Shown here one piece after another: positions 9,261-18,021 of a stretch of 64,000 nucleotides of DNA. How positions within the stretch are numbered: the stretch's first letter is position 1; each line of letters begins with the position of its first letter. The notes below the pieces were generated by a model that did not search any database, had not been told where the DNA came from, and saw only the letters and a list, made by a program, of their open reading frames with translations. A program made the translations under genes and the position numbers. This stretch comes from Rhizobium sp. ZPR4 (lineage in GTDB: Bacteria > Pseudomonadota > Alphaproteobacteria > Rhizobiales > Rhizobiaceae): NCBI RefSeq assembly GCF_040215725.1, contig NZ_CP157967.1:3132501-3196500 (forward strand). Direction: 5' to 3'.

Positions 9261-10168
9261 TACCGTTCCCCGAGAACACGTGAACAATCGTCCGAAGAAA
9301 AACGGGAGCGATTTCTCAATCTGAGTTCTTCTCCAACCCTGAGACACTCTCGCGCGAGGATTGCCGTGGGGTCAACGACATGCATGTCGACCGTCGCTGA
9401 CGCGGCGATCAAATCCCATATTAGGGGCAACTCTGTGCAAGCCAAGACCGACGCGGCGGCTCCAGCGTCAGCGAGCTCGGTTAATGCAAAGGATAGGGCC
9501 TCTTTGCCCTCTTGGACCCTGTTAGCTTTAACTGCGTCGATCGCATTCGAAACGCCGGCGCACGCGCTCTCAGAAGGCACAATCGATTGCAGCCCGACTT
9601 CGCTTAAGCCATGCTGATAGATTCCGGCGGAGATCGTTCCTTGCGTTCCGAGAATACCGACAACCGACCCTCGAGGCAGTATCCGGGTTATGTGACGACA
9701 CGTAAGCTCGACCATGTTCAAAATCGGAACCTTGGATATTTCATTAATCTCGGCGAGCCAATGGTGAGCGGTGTTGCATGGCATCGCAATTACGCTGGCG
9801 CCGGATCGATTCAGCTTTTCGATCGCGCTCAAAATGAATGGAAGGCTCGGGGGAGCATTTTCGTCTAGAATAGAGGCGGTCCGATCGGGTGTTGAGGGGT
9901 CAGCAAGAACAATCATTGGGATGTGATCCTGATCTCGATCTCCCTCTGTTTGGTCCGCGATTTTCTTCAGAAGGTCGAGTGTTGCTAACGGACCCATGCC
10001 TCCTAAGATACCAACGAACTCGACCGAGGGGATTTTCTGATCATGTACAATCTTGCTTTCAAATTCAGCTCGCATTCGCCCGCAGCTCGAACAATCGCGA
10101 TTGCATATGCCGAGATAACCTTCCGGTTCTCGCAGATGGGGGTCAGTGCAGTAATCTGTTCCCATCAT
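9260..10168 (-). CDS. Asp/Glu racemase family protein
   Basis: A 302-residue cofactor-independent racemase of the aspartate/glutamate racemase family. The two catalytic cysteines are in MPCNTAHHW (C131) and ACTELP (C244), and GILGGMGPLAT (53-63) is the typical N-terminal strand. About 45 residues precede the domain and contain four cysteines (C7, C22, C26, C29), which is unusual; the ATG pair at 10163-10168 has an ACGGAG site, so the extension is probably real. It is coupled to the aminotransferase gene. No epimerisation domain occurs in the NRPS proteins, so this enzyme may provide a D-amino acid building block. Confidence 0.88.
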   Translation of the reverse strand: MMGTDYCTDPHLREPEGYLGICNRDCSSCGRMRAEFESKIVHDQKIPSVEFVGILGGMGPLATLDLLKKIADQTEGDRDQDHIPMIVLADPSTPDRTASILDENAPPSLPFILSAIEKLNRSGASVIAMPCNTAHHWLAEINEISKVPILNMVELTCRHITRILPRGSVVGILGTQGTISAGIYQHGLSEVGLQSIVPSESACAGVSNAIDAVKANRVQEGKEALSFALTELADAGAAASVLACTELPLIWDLIAASATVDMHVVDPTAILARECLRVGEELRLRNRSRFSSDDCSRVLGER

Positions 10169-10407
10169 GGACTCCGTAAATCAAAGCGTCACCAAATGGC
10201 TCCCTCCTTTCTCAGAAGCATGGCGCGGGATGATGCCGCACCCAACGAGATTCGGGAATTGCGATCCTGATGAGGATAACAATCTGGAGAGGTCTTTCAG
10301 TCACCAGGCTAATATGTGACAACGATTACCATTGAGAGATGTTAGCAACATATTACCCCCGCGAAAGTAATGTGCGCGCTATTTTATGAAATATATTATG
10401 TGAGCGC

Positions 10408-13400
10408 TCAAACTCTCCGAGCTGCAAGATCCCGGAGCTCTGCTGGTAGATAAGAGAGGGTGTGGTCGGAAAAGGCACCGAGCGTTTGCTTGTCGAAGAT
10501 CGTGCGGAGCGGAATTTCAACTCCTAAAGTGCTCCGCAATTTCGATAGCATGCGAGCGGCACTGAGTGAGTGGCCGCCTAGATCGAAAAAGCTGTCATCA
10601 ACGCTGACCGAGGGAACTTTCAGGATCTCCTGCCAAATGTTCGCTACCACTTGCTCGAAAGCAGTTCGCGGCGGGACGTGTTCTTTCCGCCCTTGATGCG
10701 CAGGATCTGGCAAAGCATTCTTGTCGAGCTTTCCATTGACAGTGAGTGGAAGAGCCTGCAGCAAGACGATGGCTGACGGTATCATATAGTCCGGCAGGAT
10801 GGTCTGAACAAACGTTCTTAGATCTGCGATATCGAGTTCAACGCCGGCTGCAGGGACAACGTAAGCGACGAGGCGAGACGCCTCGGCGCCGCCATAGACG
10901 CGCGCGATAACTGCGGCCTGCTGCACGGAGGGATGACGGGCCAGGGCTGTCTCAACCTCACCCGGTTCGATGCGATACCCGCGGATCTTGACTTGTTGAT
11001 CGGCCCGGCCGAGGAAGATCAGCTGGCCGTCTTCACGCCAGCGCGCCCGATCTCCCGTTCGATAGAGGCGCTCGCCTGTCCCGAATGGACTCGCGACGAA
11101 CCGCTCCGCCGTCAGGTCGGGCCGGCCGAGATAGCCGCGTGCGACGCCAGCGCCTCCAATGAAAATCTCACCCGCAACGCCGATCGGCACTTCCTGCATC
11201 TCGCCGTCGAGCAACTGAACGACGGCGTTACCGATTGGCTTGCCGATAGGAATAGTGGCTTCATCGAAGGTTTGGGGGATCGGAAAGTATGTCGTCGTCA
11301 TGGTACATTCTGTCGGGCCGTACAGGTTGACGAGTTTGAGGTCTCGCACGCTACGAAGCAAGCTGACCGCGAGCTTGGGAAGGAGAGGCTCGCCGGAGGT
11401 TAGCACGATCCTAAGGCTCCCGAGAGCTTCAGGATGTGAAGAGGAGCACTCTATCAATGCATGCAAAAACGAGGGAGTTATGCTCAACAGAGCGCTCGGT
11501 TGATGGAAAGCAATCTTATCGAAAAGATGCTCTGGATCCCGTGCAGATTCTTGATCGAGTAGTATGCAGCTCGCGCCAATCGTAAGAGGATAAATTAGGT
11601 CCCGGAGCGACGCATCGAAACCCATTGTCGGAATCTGTACTATAACATCACAATGACCGAGGCCAAAACTTTGGTCCAGAAACCGGAAGTAGTTCGCGAT
11701 TCCGGTGAAAGTTGACATCACGGCCTTGGGCTGGCCACTTGATCCTGAGGTGAAGTAGATGGCCGCAACGTCTGTCTCAGAAAGGGAGAGAAGTTTAAGG
11801 TGGCCGTCGGCGTTTCGGCAGGATACAAGTTCTTCGAATTGGATGTAATTACGTTCCGAGGAAGCCTTAATCTTGTCGCAGATGACCAATCCGCATCGAG
11901 CCGTTTTTAGAACTACTTCGAGGCGTGCCTGGGGCAGTCGGGAGTCTAAAGGGACGTAAACCGCCTTAATCTGCATGAGCGAGACGATCGTGGCGACAGT
12001 CACCACAGATCGAATGGTTTCTACGCCGACTATTGCGCCTGGCTGCACCCCTAGTGAAACCAGGCGACCCGAAATCTGGCCGACCAGAGCCATGAACTCG
12101 ACATATGTTAGAGCTTGTGTTCCATCATCGATAGCTCGACGCGACCCGTGCACTTGGGCACAGTGATAAATTCTGTCAACCACGGAAAATGAAGAAGCCT
12201 CGCTCAAGGAAGCTCTCCCAGAGTAGCTTTTGAGTGTTTCAAGCTCTATCTTTGAGAGAAATGATATTTTTCGGAAAGAGCGTGTGGGGTCGTCGATCGC
12301 GTTCTGGAGGAAGTTCTTGAAGTGCTCGACGAACCGTTCGGCGGTGGTGCGCAGGAAAAGGTCAGTCGCAAAGTCGAGCCGACCCTGATAGGTAAAGCCG
12401 GTTTTTTCCAGATACATGGCAAGGTCGAATTTGATGAACGGGCGCCGATTGATGGCGAACCACTCAACAGCAAGCCCATGCACAGTCGGAAGCGGTTCGG
12501 GCTCGCCCTGGAGCGTAAGGGTGGTCTGCAGCAGAGGTGTGCGCCCGGCCGTCCTCGGCAAGTTCAGAGCCTCGACGATCCTCTCGAACGGGACCTCCTG
12601 GTTGGCATATGCTTCAAGCGCAGAGGTCCGGACCCGATCAAGAAGCTCCGTGAATGATGGGGCGTTGCTCAAGTCGACCCGTATCGGCAGAGTGTTGACG
12701 AAAAATCCGATGACATTTTCCATCTGTTGGTAGGTGCGCCCGGAGACCGGTGAACCCACGATGATATCGTCTGCTTCAGTCCATCGACTGAGCAAAGCTT
12801 GATAGACCGCGAGGAAGACCATGTACGGCGTGACCTTGTGCTCCCGGCAGAAGCGTTCGAATTTCTCCGCAAGTTCGATTGGAAGGTCGAAGCCGACGCT
12901 GTCACCTTGGAAAGTTGGTTCCGATGGGATCGGGTAATCTGTTGGAAGCTCGAGCGGCTCCGGCGCATGCGCGAGGTTCTGGCACCAAGACTCAAGTTGA
13001 TCATCGAGCACATGCGATGAAAGAGCGCGCCGCTGCCAACTCGCATAGTCGCTATATTGGATTTGCAGATCCGGCAGCGTTGGTGGCACCCCACGCTTTA
13101 AAGCATCATATGTAAGCAAAAGCTCGCGAGCTAGCAGACCTGCGGACCACCCATCGAAGGCGATGTGATGGATAACCGCCAGAAATATGAATTCCTCTGG
13201 CGCTACCTTGATCACGGAAACACGCAAAATCTCCGAGGAAGGCTCCATGCCTTTCGCAAGTTGCCCGTCGATCCACCTGACCAATTCCAGAGTTGTGTCG
13301 TGTCGTTCAGAGAAGTCAACGAACCCTACCTCCACCTCATGCTGGCACGCGCTGAGCATGGGCGTCCCGTCGGCAGCCGTCCGCACTAGGGTTCGCAATA

Positions 13401-13677
13401 CCTCGTGGCGAGAGACCACGCCACGCAATGCAGTCTGGAGCAAACCAAGATCGACTTTGCCCACGAACCGAAGTGCGAAGGGGACATTATAGCTGGCACT
13501 GGCCGCAGGCTCGATCTGGTTGTACAGCCACAATCGCTCCTGCCCAAAAGAAACTTCCTCTTTCGAAACCTCGCCCCAGACCGGCCCCGAAATCGTCTCG
13601 GAAAACGCCGCCGTCTCTTGTTCGACCAGTGCTCTGAGACGAGCGTTTCGTACCGAATCAGTTGCGCTATCGTCCAC
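10408..13677 (-). CDS. Nonribosomal peptide synthetase module C-A-PCP
   Basis: One complete elongation module of about 1089 residues. The condensation domain (about residues 30-475) has the active-site HHIAFDG (His 170-171). The adenylation domain follows (about 490-980), with A3 motif TSGSSGQPK, A5 NLYGPTECT, then YRTGDRARW and the NGKLDKNALP lysine. The carrier domain has GGHSL with attachment Ser 1037. My reading of the ten specificity positions is D-A-R-S-L-S-L-M-T-K, which I cannot match to a substrate. There is no thioesterase or epimerase. I chose GTG 13677 (GAGGAA site) over the TTG at 13695; it overlaps the upstream A-PCP gene. The C domain and the A-domain tail are identical in DNA to the NRPS at 23905. 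Confidence 0.92.
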   Translation of the reverse strand: MDDSATDSVRNARLRALVEQETAAFSETISGPVWGEVSKEEVSFGQERLWLYNQIEPAASASYNVPFALRFVGKVDLGLLQTALRGVVSRHEVLRTLVRTAADGTPMLSACQHEVEVGFVDFSERHDTTLELVRWIDGQLAKGMEPSSEILRVSVIKVAPEEFIFLAVIHHIAFDGWSAGLLARELLLTYDALKRGVPPTLPDLQIQYSDYASWQRRALSSHVLDDQLESWCQNLAHAPEPLELPTDYPIPSEPTFQGDSVGFDLPIELAEKFERFCREHKVTPYMVFLAVYQALLSRWTEADDIIVGSPVSGRTYQQMENVIGFFVNTLPIRVDLSNAPSFTELLDRVRTSALEAYANQEVPFERIVEALNLPRTAGRTPLLQTTLTLQGEPEPLPTVHGLAVEWFAINRRPFIKFDLAMYLEKTGFTYQGRLDFATDLFLRTTAERFVEHFKNFLQNAIDDPTRSFRKISFLSKIELETLKSYSGRASLSEASSFSVVDRIYHCAQVHGSRRAIDDGTQALTYVEFMALVGQISGRLVSLGVQPGAIVGVETIRSVVTVATIVSLMQIKAVYVPLDSRLPQARLEVVLKTARCGLVICDKIKASSERNYIQFEELVSCRNADGHLKLLSLSETDVAAIYFTSGSSGQPKAVMSTFTGIANYFRFLDQSFGLGHCDVIVQIPTMGFDASLRDLIYPLTIGASCILLDQESARDPEHLFDKIAFHQPSALLSITPSFLHALIECSSSHPEALGSLRIVLTSGEPLLPKLAVSLLRSVRDLKLVNLYGPTECTMTTTYFPIPQTFDEATIPIGKPIGNAVVQLLDGEMQEVPIGVAGEIFIGGAGVARGYLGRPDLTAERFVASPFGTGERLYRTGDRARWREDGQLIFLGRADQQVKIRGYRIEPGEVETALARHPSVQQAAVIARVYGGAEASRLVAYVVPAAGVELDIADLRTFVQTILPDYMIPSAIVLLQALPLTVNGKLDKNALPDPAHQGRKEHVPPRTAFEQVVANIWQEILKVPSVSVDDSFFDLGGHSLSAARMLSKLRSTLGVEIPLRTIFDKQTLGAFSDHTLSYLPAELRDLAARRV
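10667..11208 (-). repeat. A-domain tail repeat, copy 1 (542 bp, inverted)
   Basis: Identical, as far as I can read, to 26371-26912 on the other strand with no length difference. It encodes the A-domain C-terminal part from DGEMQEVPIG to KEHVPPR. Sequence on both sides diverges abruptly. Confidence 0.9.
12251..13593 (-). repeat. Condensation-domain repeat, copy 1 (1343 bp, inverted)
   Basis: The whole C domain, from ISGPVWGE to ISFLS, is identical in the stretches I compared base by base to 23968-25310 in inverted orientation, with equal length. It forms one arm of a large inverted repeat flanking 10.4 kb. Confidence 0.92.
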
Positions 13678-15550
13678 TCTGTTCCTCGCTAGCAATCAAC
13701 TGCGCTCGGGCAAAGATGTCCTGCTCTCGCTTGGTGACATACGCGTCAACGACAGCGGCCAGCTTCTCGATCGTGGGAAACTCGAATATTGTCGGTAGAG
13801 GGAGTTTGACTTGAAAGTGTCGCTGGATGCGGGAGTGGAGCCGCATCGCCATAAGAGAATGACCGCCAAGCTCGAAGAAAGTCTCATGGACTCCGATCGG
13901 AGCAACTTTAAGAACGTCCTGCCATATTTCGGCGATTACCCTCTCGGTTCCGGTTCGTGGGAGAACTTGTTCAATCCCGCGCGGGTTCTCAGGATCAGGC
14001 AGAGCGCTACGATCGAGCTTGCCATTAACGGAGAGGGGAAGCGCCTGAACTGTAACGACAGCAGACGGAATCATGTAGTCCGGCAAAATCTCCTGAAGAA
14101 ATGATCTCAGATCGTCGGTGTCAACTTTAAAGTCCCCAGCTGGAACGACATAGGCAACAAGGCGAGCCGAATCGGCATTGCCGTAGACGCGCGCAAGAAC
14201 CGCGGCATGATGCACTGATGGGTGCCGCGCCAAGGCGGTTTCAACCTCGCCGGGCTCGATACGGTTACCCCGTATTTTGATCTGTTGGTCCGCTCTGCCA
14301 AGGAAGATCAATTGTCCGTCCCCGCGGATACGCGCTTGATCTCCAGTCCGAAAAAGAAGGTCACCTTCATGGAAGGGGCTGGCGACAAATCGCTCGGCGG
14401 TGAGGTCGGGGCGACCGAGATAACCGCGTGCGACGCCTGGTCCTCCAATGAAGATCTCACCGACAACGCCGTTGGCGACTTCCCGCATTTCCGTGTCAAG
14501 GAGGTGAACGAATGCATTGTTGATTGGCTTTCCGACCGGAATAATTTCCCCTTGGAAATCCCTAGGGATTGGGAAATAGGTCGTAGTCATTGTGCATTCG
14601 GTTGGACCATACTGGTTTACGATAACTGCATCGGTGCCGAAAACACGCCGAACTTCCCCGAGGAGCCGTGGTTCGAAGATCTCGCCGCTGACCAAGATCA
14701 GCCTAACCGATCTTGACCAGTCCTCTTGGCTGAGCTGGTCACAAAGTAACCCAAGGAGCGATGGCGTTATGCTGAGAATCGCGGATATCTCTCCGGACCG
14801 CAACGCGTCTTCATATGGTTCGATATCCCGAGTAGCGGTTTGGGCTGGGATTACCAAAGTACCTCCGACCGCCAACGGAGTGAAAATATCGCGAATTGCC
14901 GCATCGAATGTCAGTGCGGATATGTTTAAGGCGGTGTCGCGGTCGTTCACGCCATATTCCGATACAATATATTGAAGATAATTGAGCACAGCCCCATGCG
15001 ACGCCGCTACAGCCTTTGGCTGACCGGTCGAGCCAGATGTAAATGCAATATAAGCGGCCGCGACGCGATCTCCACCAACATCTATCGAACGATTTAGCTC
15101 GTCCAAGCCCTCCCCCAAATCTACTACGAGCAGGCCCGCCGGAAGAAATGCCGCCTTTGTGTCTCCGATGGTCACCACTGCCTTCGCGGCCGAGATGGTG
15201 AGCATCAAGTTGATACGCTCGCGCGGAAACTGAGGATCGATCGCAACGAATGCCGCTCCACGGGCCAAGATCCCAAGAAGGCCAACGATCATGTCGAAAG
15301 ACCGGGGAATGGCGACAGCGACGACGTCGCCATGTTCGATGCCTATGAGTGCGAGACGTTGCGCGAGCTTTTCAGCTTGAGCTACCAAATCTGCGTAGGT
15401 CAGGTGTCCGCCGGAAAATTTGATGGCGGGAGAGGCAGGCACAGTATCAGCTGTTCTCCGGACGAGATCGTAAAGGCAACTTGCCTGAGCGATGTTGTCC
15501 CGCAGATCTGCAAGAGGCCGTAACGATCCGAATTTTTCAATGTCTGACAT
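13667..15550 (-). CDS. Nonribosomal peptide synthetase loading protein A-PCP
   Basis: A 627-residue NRPS protein with an adenylation domain (about residues 25-515; A3 TSGSTGQPK, A5 NQYGPTECT, NGKLDRSALP) and a carrier domain with GGHSL (Ser 565), but no condensation domain. This is the architecture of an initiation module. My reading of the specificity positions is D-A-R-S-L-S-Q-M-T-K, differing from that of the following module by one residue, so both may activate closely related amino acids. About 30 residues after the PCP (YVTKREQDIFARAQ) are charged and could be a docking segment for the C-A-PCP protein, whose gene overlaps. Upstream, 65 bp away, is the LeuA-like gene, in the same transcript direction. 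Confidence 0.92.
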   Translation of the reverse strand: MSDIEKFGSLRPLADLRDNIAQASCLYDLVRRTADTVPASPAIKFSGGHLTYADLVAQAEKLAQRLALIGIEHGDVVAVAIPRSFDMIVGLLGILARGAAFVAIDPQFPRERINLMLTISAAKAVVTIGDTKAAFLPAGLLVVDLGEGLDELNRSIDVGGDRVAAAYIAFTSGSTGQPKAVAASHGAVLNYLQYIVSEYGVNDRDTALNISALTFDAAIRDIFTPLAVGGTLVIPAQTATRDIEPYEDALRSGEISAILSITPSLLGLLCDQLSQEDWSRSVRLILVSGEIFEPRLLGEVRRVFGTDAVIVNQYGPTECTMTTTYFPIPRDFQGEIIPVGKPINNAFVHLLDTEMREVANGVVGEIFIGGPGVARGYLGRPDLTAERFVASPFHEGDLLFRTGDQARIRGDGQLIFLGRADQQIKIRGNRIEPGEVETALARHPSVHHAAVLARVYGNADSARLVAYVVPAGDFKVDTDDLRSFLQEILPDYMIPSAVVTVQALPLSVNGKLDRSALPDPENPRGIEQVLPRTGTERVIAEIWQDVLKVAPIGVHETFFELGGHSLMAMRLHSRIQRHFQVKLPLPTIFEFPTIEKLAAVVDAYVTKREQDIFARAQLIASEEQSGR

Positions 15551-15615
15551 GATCGGCTGCTCTCCGTTTACTGAATTACTCGTTCATATCCGTCTCAGAC
15601 AACACAGTTCTCCGA

Positions 15616-16884
15616 TCAGGCGAACAGTACTTTTCGCTCTTTTAAGTCGTTCTGCTCTGTGCCTCTTCCGAACCCCTGTTCGTGCAGATATGCTTGGAAA
15701 TCTTCCTTTCCCAACACTCCTGATCCGCGACTAAAAGCTTCAGCCTTTACCCAGTTTAGTGACGATGAAATTTCGTCATCACTCAGCGAGAACCCGAGCT
15801 CCGACGCCACGGCCGCAACAACACGTTTGCTTGCAAGGGCAGTAAGATGGACTTGTGGCGGGATACCGAGAACCGTTTGCGGATTGAACGGTTGAAACAA
15901 CTCTGGATTCGTGAATGGCGTTCCAGTCGAGATCGAGTTCACGCCTGTGCCTACAATTGGGTCGGTCGCTCCTAGAGGCCTCCCGGAAACGTCGCTCACA
16001 TACCGAGCCAAAGACGGGAGCATTTTTAGGTTAATTTCCTGGCGCCACAAAGGCGCTCGAACTCCAAACCTCTCAGCAAAAGCCTCAGGTTGAAACCCGA
16101 GGATGAATAGCAATTGTTCGGTGGCCGCCATCCCTGCTCTTTCTCCAAGAGAGAGCCACGAGCTTGTAAGACCGTAAACGCCAGCAGAGAGGGCTTCGAG
16201 CGTGTTCACAAGCCCAAAGCCGAGGTCATTGTGCATGTGCGCCACAAAACCTACTTCGCTGCCAGCACTTCCGACAAGGTCACGATAGTAAGCTCTACTT
16301 TCTGATGGATACAAGGAACCAACGGTATCACACACTATAGCCATGGACATGCCTGCTCCAGTCAACGCCACAGCAGTATCGGCAACGCGACCTGGGTCGC
16401 TACGACAGGCATCCGCAAGTGCTACGTCGACGCAAAGCTCGGGCCGCTTGTCTTTAGCATAGCGCACCATATCGACGGCTGATCTTGCTGCCTGTGCTCC
16501 GTCGCAATGCATCATAGTCTGAGCCATTCGGTCGGAAGCTGGAACGGCTATAAATATTCGAGGAAACTTCGCCCCATCGACTGCTGATAAGAGAAGATCT
16601 ATATCCTCGCGGATAGCGCGCCCGGCGGCACCAATGTAGCATTCTTCAACCTCCTCCGCGACCTGGCGGGTTGCGCGGAACTCCTCTTTGCCTGCGCTCG
16701 GGAAACCAGCATTGAACACTAGATGGTGCATAGCCGCGGTGCCAAACAAAGCGGATTGTCGTCTTGCGATCTGCACTCGCTGATCCCCGTTCAGGAGAGT
16801 CTTGCCCTGAGCTCCGTCGCGCGCTATCTCCTCATGAATGATCACATGGCTCCGTTGAGCGCTTTCCCGGATCAAATCAGACAT
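15616..16884 (-). CDS. Isopropylmalate/homocitrate-synthase-like acyltransferase (HMGL-like domain)
   Basis: A 422-residue TIM-barrel Claisen-condensing enzyme of the HMGL-like family. The catalytic RDGAQ is at residues 22-26, the metal-binding HMHND at 216-220, and the GERAGMAATE motif at 247-256. It condenses acetyl-CoA with a 2-oxoacid in the family's known members. Its length matches homocitrate synthase; the C-terminal LeuA regulatory domain for leucine feedback is missing. GGAGGG directly precedes the ATG at 16884; the longer frame from TTG 16926 is less likely. With LeuC/LeuD, the dehydrogenase next door and the HisC-like aminotransferase it would complete a one-carbon chain-elongation route to an unusual amino acid. 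Confidence 0.87.
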   Translation of the reverse strand: MSDLIRESAQRSHVIIHEEIARDGAQGKTLLNGDQRVQIARRQSALFGTAAMHHLVFNAGFPSAGKEEFRATRQVAEEVEECYIGAAGRAIREDIDLLLSAVDGAKFPRIFIAVPASDRMAQTMMHCDGAQAARSAVDMVRYAKDKRPELCVDVALADACRSDPGRVADTAVALTGAGMSMAIVCDTVGSLYPSESRAYYRDLVGSAGSEVGFVAHMHNDLGFGLVNTLEALSAGVYGLTSSWLSLGERAGMAATEQLLFILGFQPEAFAERFGVRAPLWRQEINLKMLPSLARYVSDVSGRPLGATDPIVGTGVNSISTGTPFTNPELFQPFNPQTVLGIPPQVHLTALASKRVVAAVASELGFSLSDDEISSSLNWVKAEAFSRGSGVLGKEDFQAYLHEQGFGRGTEQNDLKERKVLFA

Positions 16885-16939
16885 GCTGCCCTCCATTTGA
16901 ACGGCGATAGAATTTAATGTCCTCAAACGCCGAACAGGT

Positions 16940-17884
16940 CTAAGGAACCACGTCCCAACCGCCAGGCGACTCCTCGTTGCAAAGACCGGCGCCGACCCGT
17001 TCTTCCAAAAATTTCGCTACGATCGTCAGGTCTGCCAAAGGACCGCTGCTGGCGATCGCCTCGCGGTAGATAGCTTGTATGGCGTGTCCCACCGCCATTT
17101 CGACCCCCGCGCTTTCTGCGGCGGCGAGGCAGGCCGACACATCATGGTCGACCAGTGCAAGGCTGGCGCCGAAGTCGAACGTTCTCGTGAGAACATGGTT
17201 GGGAAGTTTGACGAGGGTGACATCACTCGCTGCGGATCCAGCGTTGATTACCTCAAGGAATACACCGGGCGAGATACCGACTTTGCTGGCGAGCGTCAGG
17301 GCTTCAAGAGCTATCACCAGATTACCGGCGGTAATAAGATTATTGGCCACCTTCAGATATTGGGCTTGGCCGACGGCATCGCCAACGTAAACGATCTTGG
17401 ATGCGTAGGATTTGAGGATGGGTCTCAGGCTCTCCGCGAGCGCAGAAGGGCCACTCACCATTGCCGCGAGCTCGCCACGATGAGCTCGTCGCGGCCCGCC
17501 GGTCACAGGCGCATCCAACGTTTGGATCTCTCGCTCAGCGAGCGTCTCTTCTATTTTGGCGGCCAACTCGGGGCCGGTCGTCCCGACGTTGATGTATGTG
17601 TGCACACGATCGCCGTGCAAAATACCGTCTGGACCACCGGTCACGCTCCAGTAAGAACCAGGGCCACTCACGCATCCTAGTATGATTTCACAACGTGCAG
17701 CTAGATCGCGTGCGCTAGATAAGGCTCGGAACCCGGCCTTCTTTAATGACTCAGTGGCAGTCGGATCTCTATCACAGATCGTGACATTGTAGCCGCCGTC
17801 TGCCAGTCGTTGGGCGATTGGCGCGCCCATTTTTCCTGCTCCAACGATTCCGATGTTCAATCCGTTTGCTGCCGAACAAGACAT
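16940..17884 (-). CDS. NAD(P)-dependent beta-hydroxyacid dehydrogenase (3-hydroxyisobutyrate dehydrogenase/6PGDH-like)
   Basis: A 314-residue member of the beta-hydroxyacid dehydrogenase family. The Rossmann loop is GIVGAGKMG (12-20), the substrate loop DAPVTGGPRRA (124-134), and the catalytic lysine K178 lies in KVANNL. It sits 55 bp upstream of the LeuA-like gene in the same direction. The island shows LeuA-, LeuC- and LeuD-like proteins but no LeuB; some members of this superfamily (6-phosphogluconate dehydrogenase) perform oxidative decarboxylation of 3-hydroxyacids, so it could stand in for LeuB. That role is inference; a simple reductase is the alternative. Confidence 0.85.
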   Translation of the reverse strand: MSCSAANGLNIGIVGAGKMGAPIAQRLADGGYNVTICDRDPTATESLKKAGFRALSSARDLAARCEIILGCVSGPGSYWSVTGGPDGILHGDRVHTYINVGTTGPELAAKIEETLAEREIQTLDAPVTGGPRRAHRGELAAMVSGPSALAESLRPILKSYASKIVYVGDAVGQAQYLKVANNLITAGNLVIALEALTLASKVGISPGVFLEVINAGSAASDVTLVKLPNHVLTRTFDFGASLALVDHDVSACLAAAESAGVEMAVGHAIQAIYREAIASSGPLADLTIVAKFLEERVGAGLCNEESPGGWDVVP

Positions 17885-17977
17885 TACATCTTCTTTCAGG
17901 GTGGAATTTTTGACACAATAATACGAAGTGAACCTACAATAGAGTTCAGTTGTGTTTCTTGTTAAGTGACAGGGCCG

Positions 17978-17999
17978 GAATATTTCTGAATATATTCCG
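17978..17999. promoter_or_regulatory. Inverted repeat between exporter and dehydrogenase genes
   Basis: GGAATAT - TTCTGAAT - ATATTCC, perfect 7-bp arms, about 95 bp upstream of the dehydrogenase start at 17884. A possible operator for the GntR-type or LuxR-type regulators of the island; nothing ties it to either. Confidence 0.3.
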
Positions 18000-18021
18000 A
18001 AAAATTATGTCCCTATATGCC

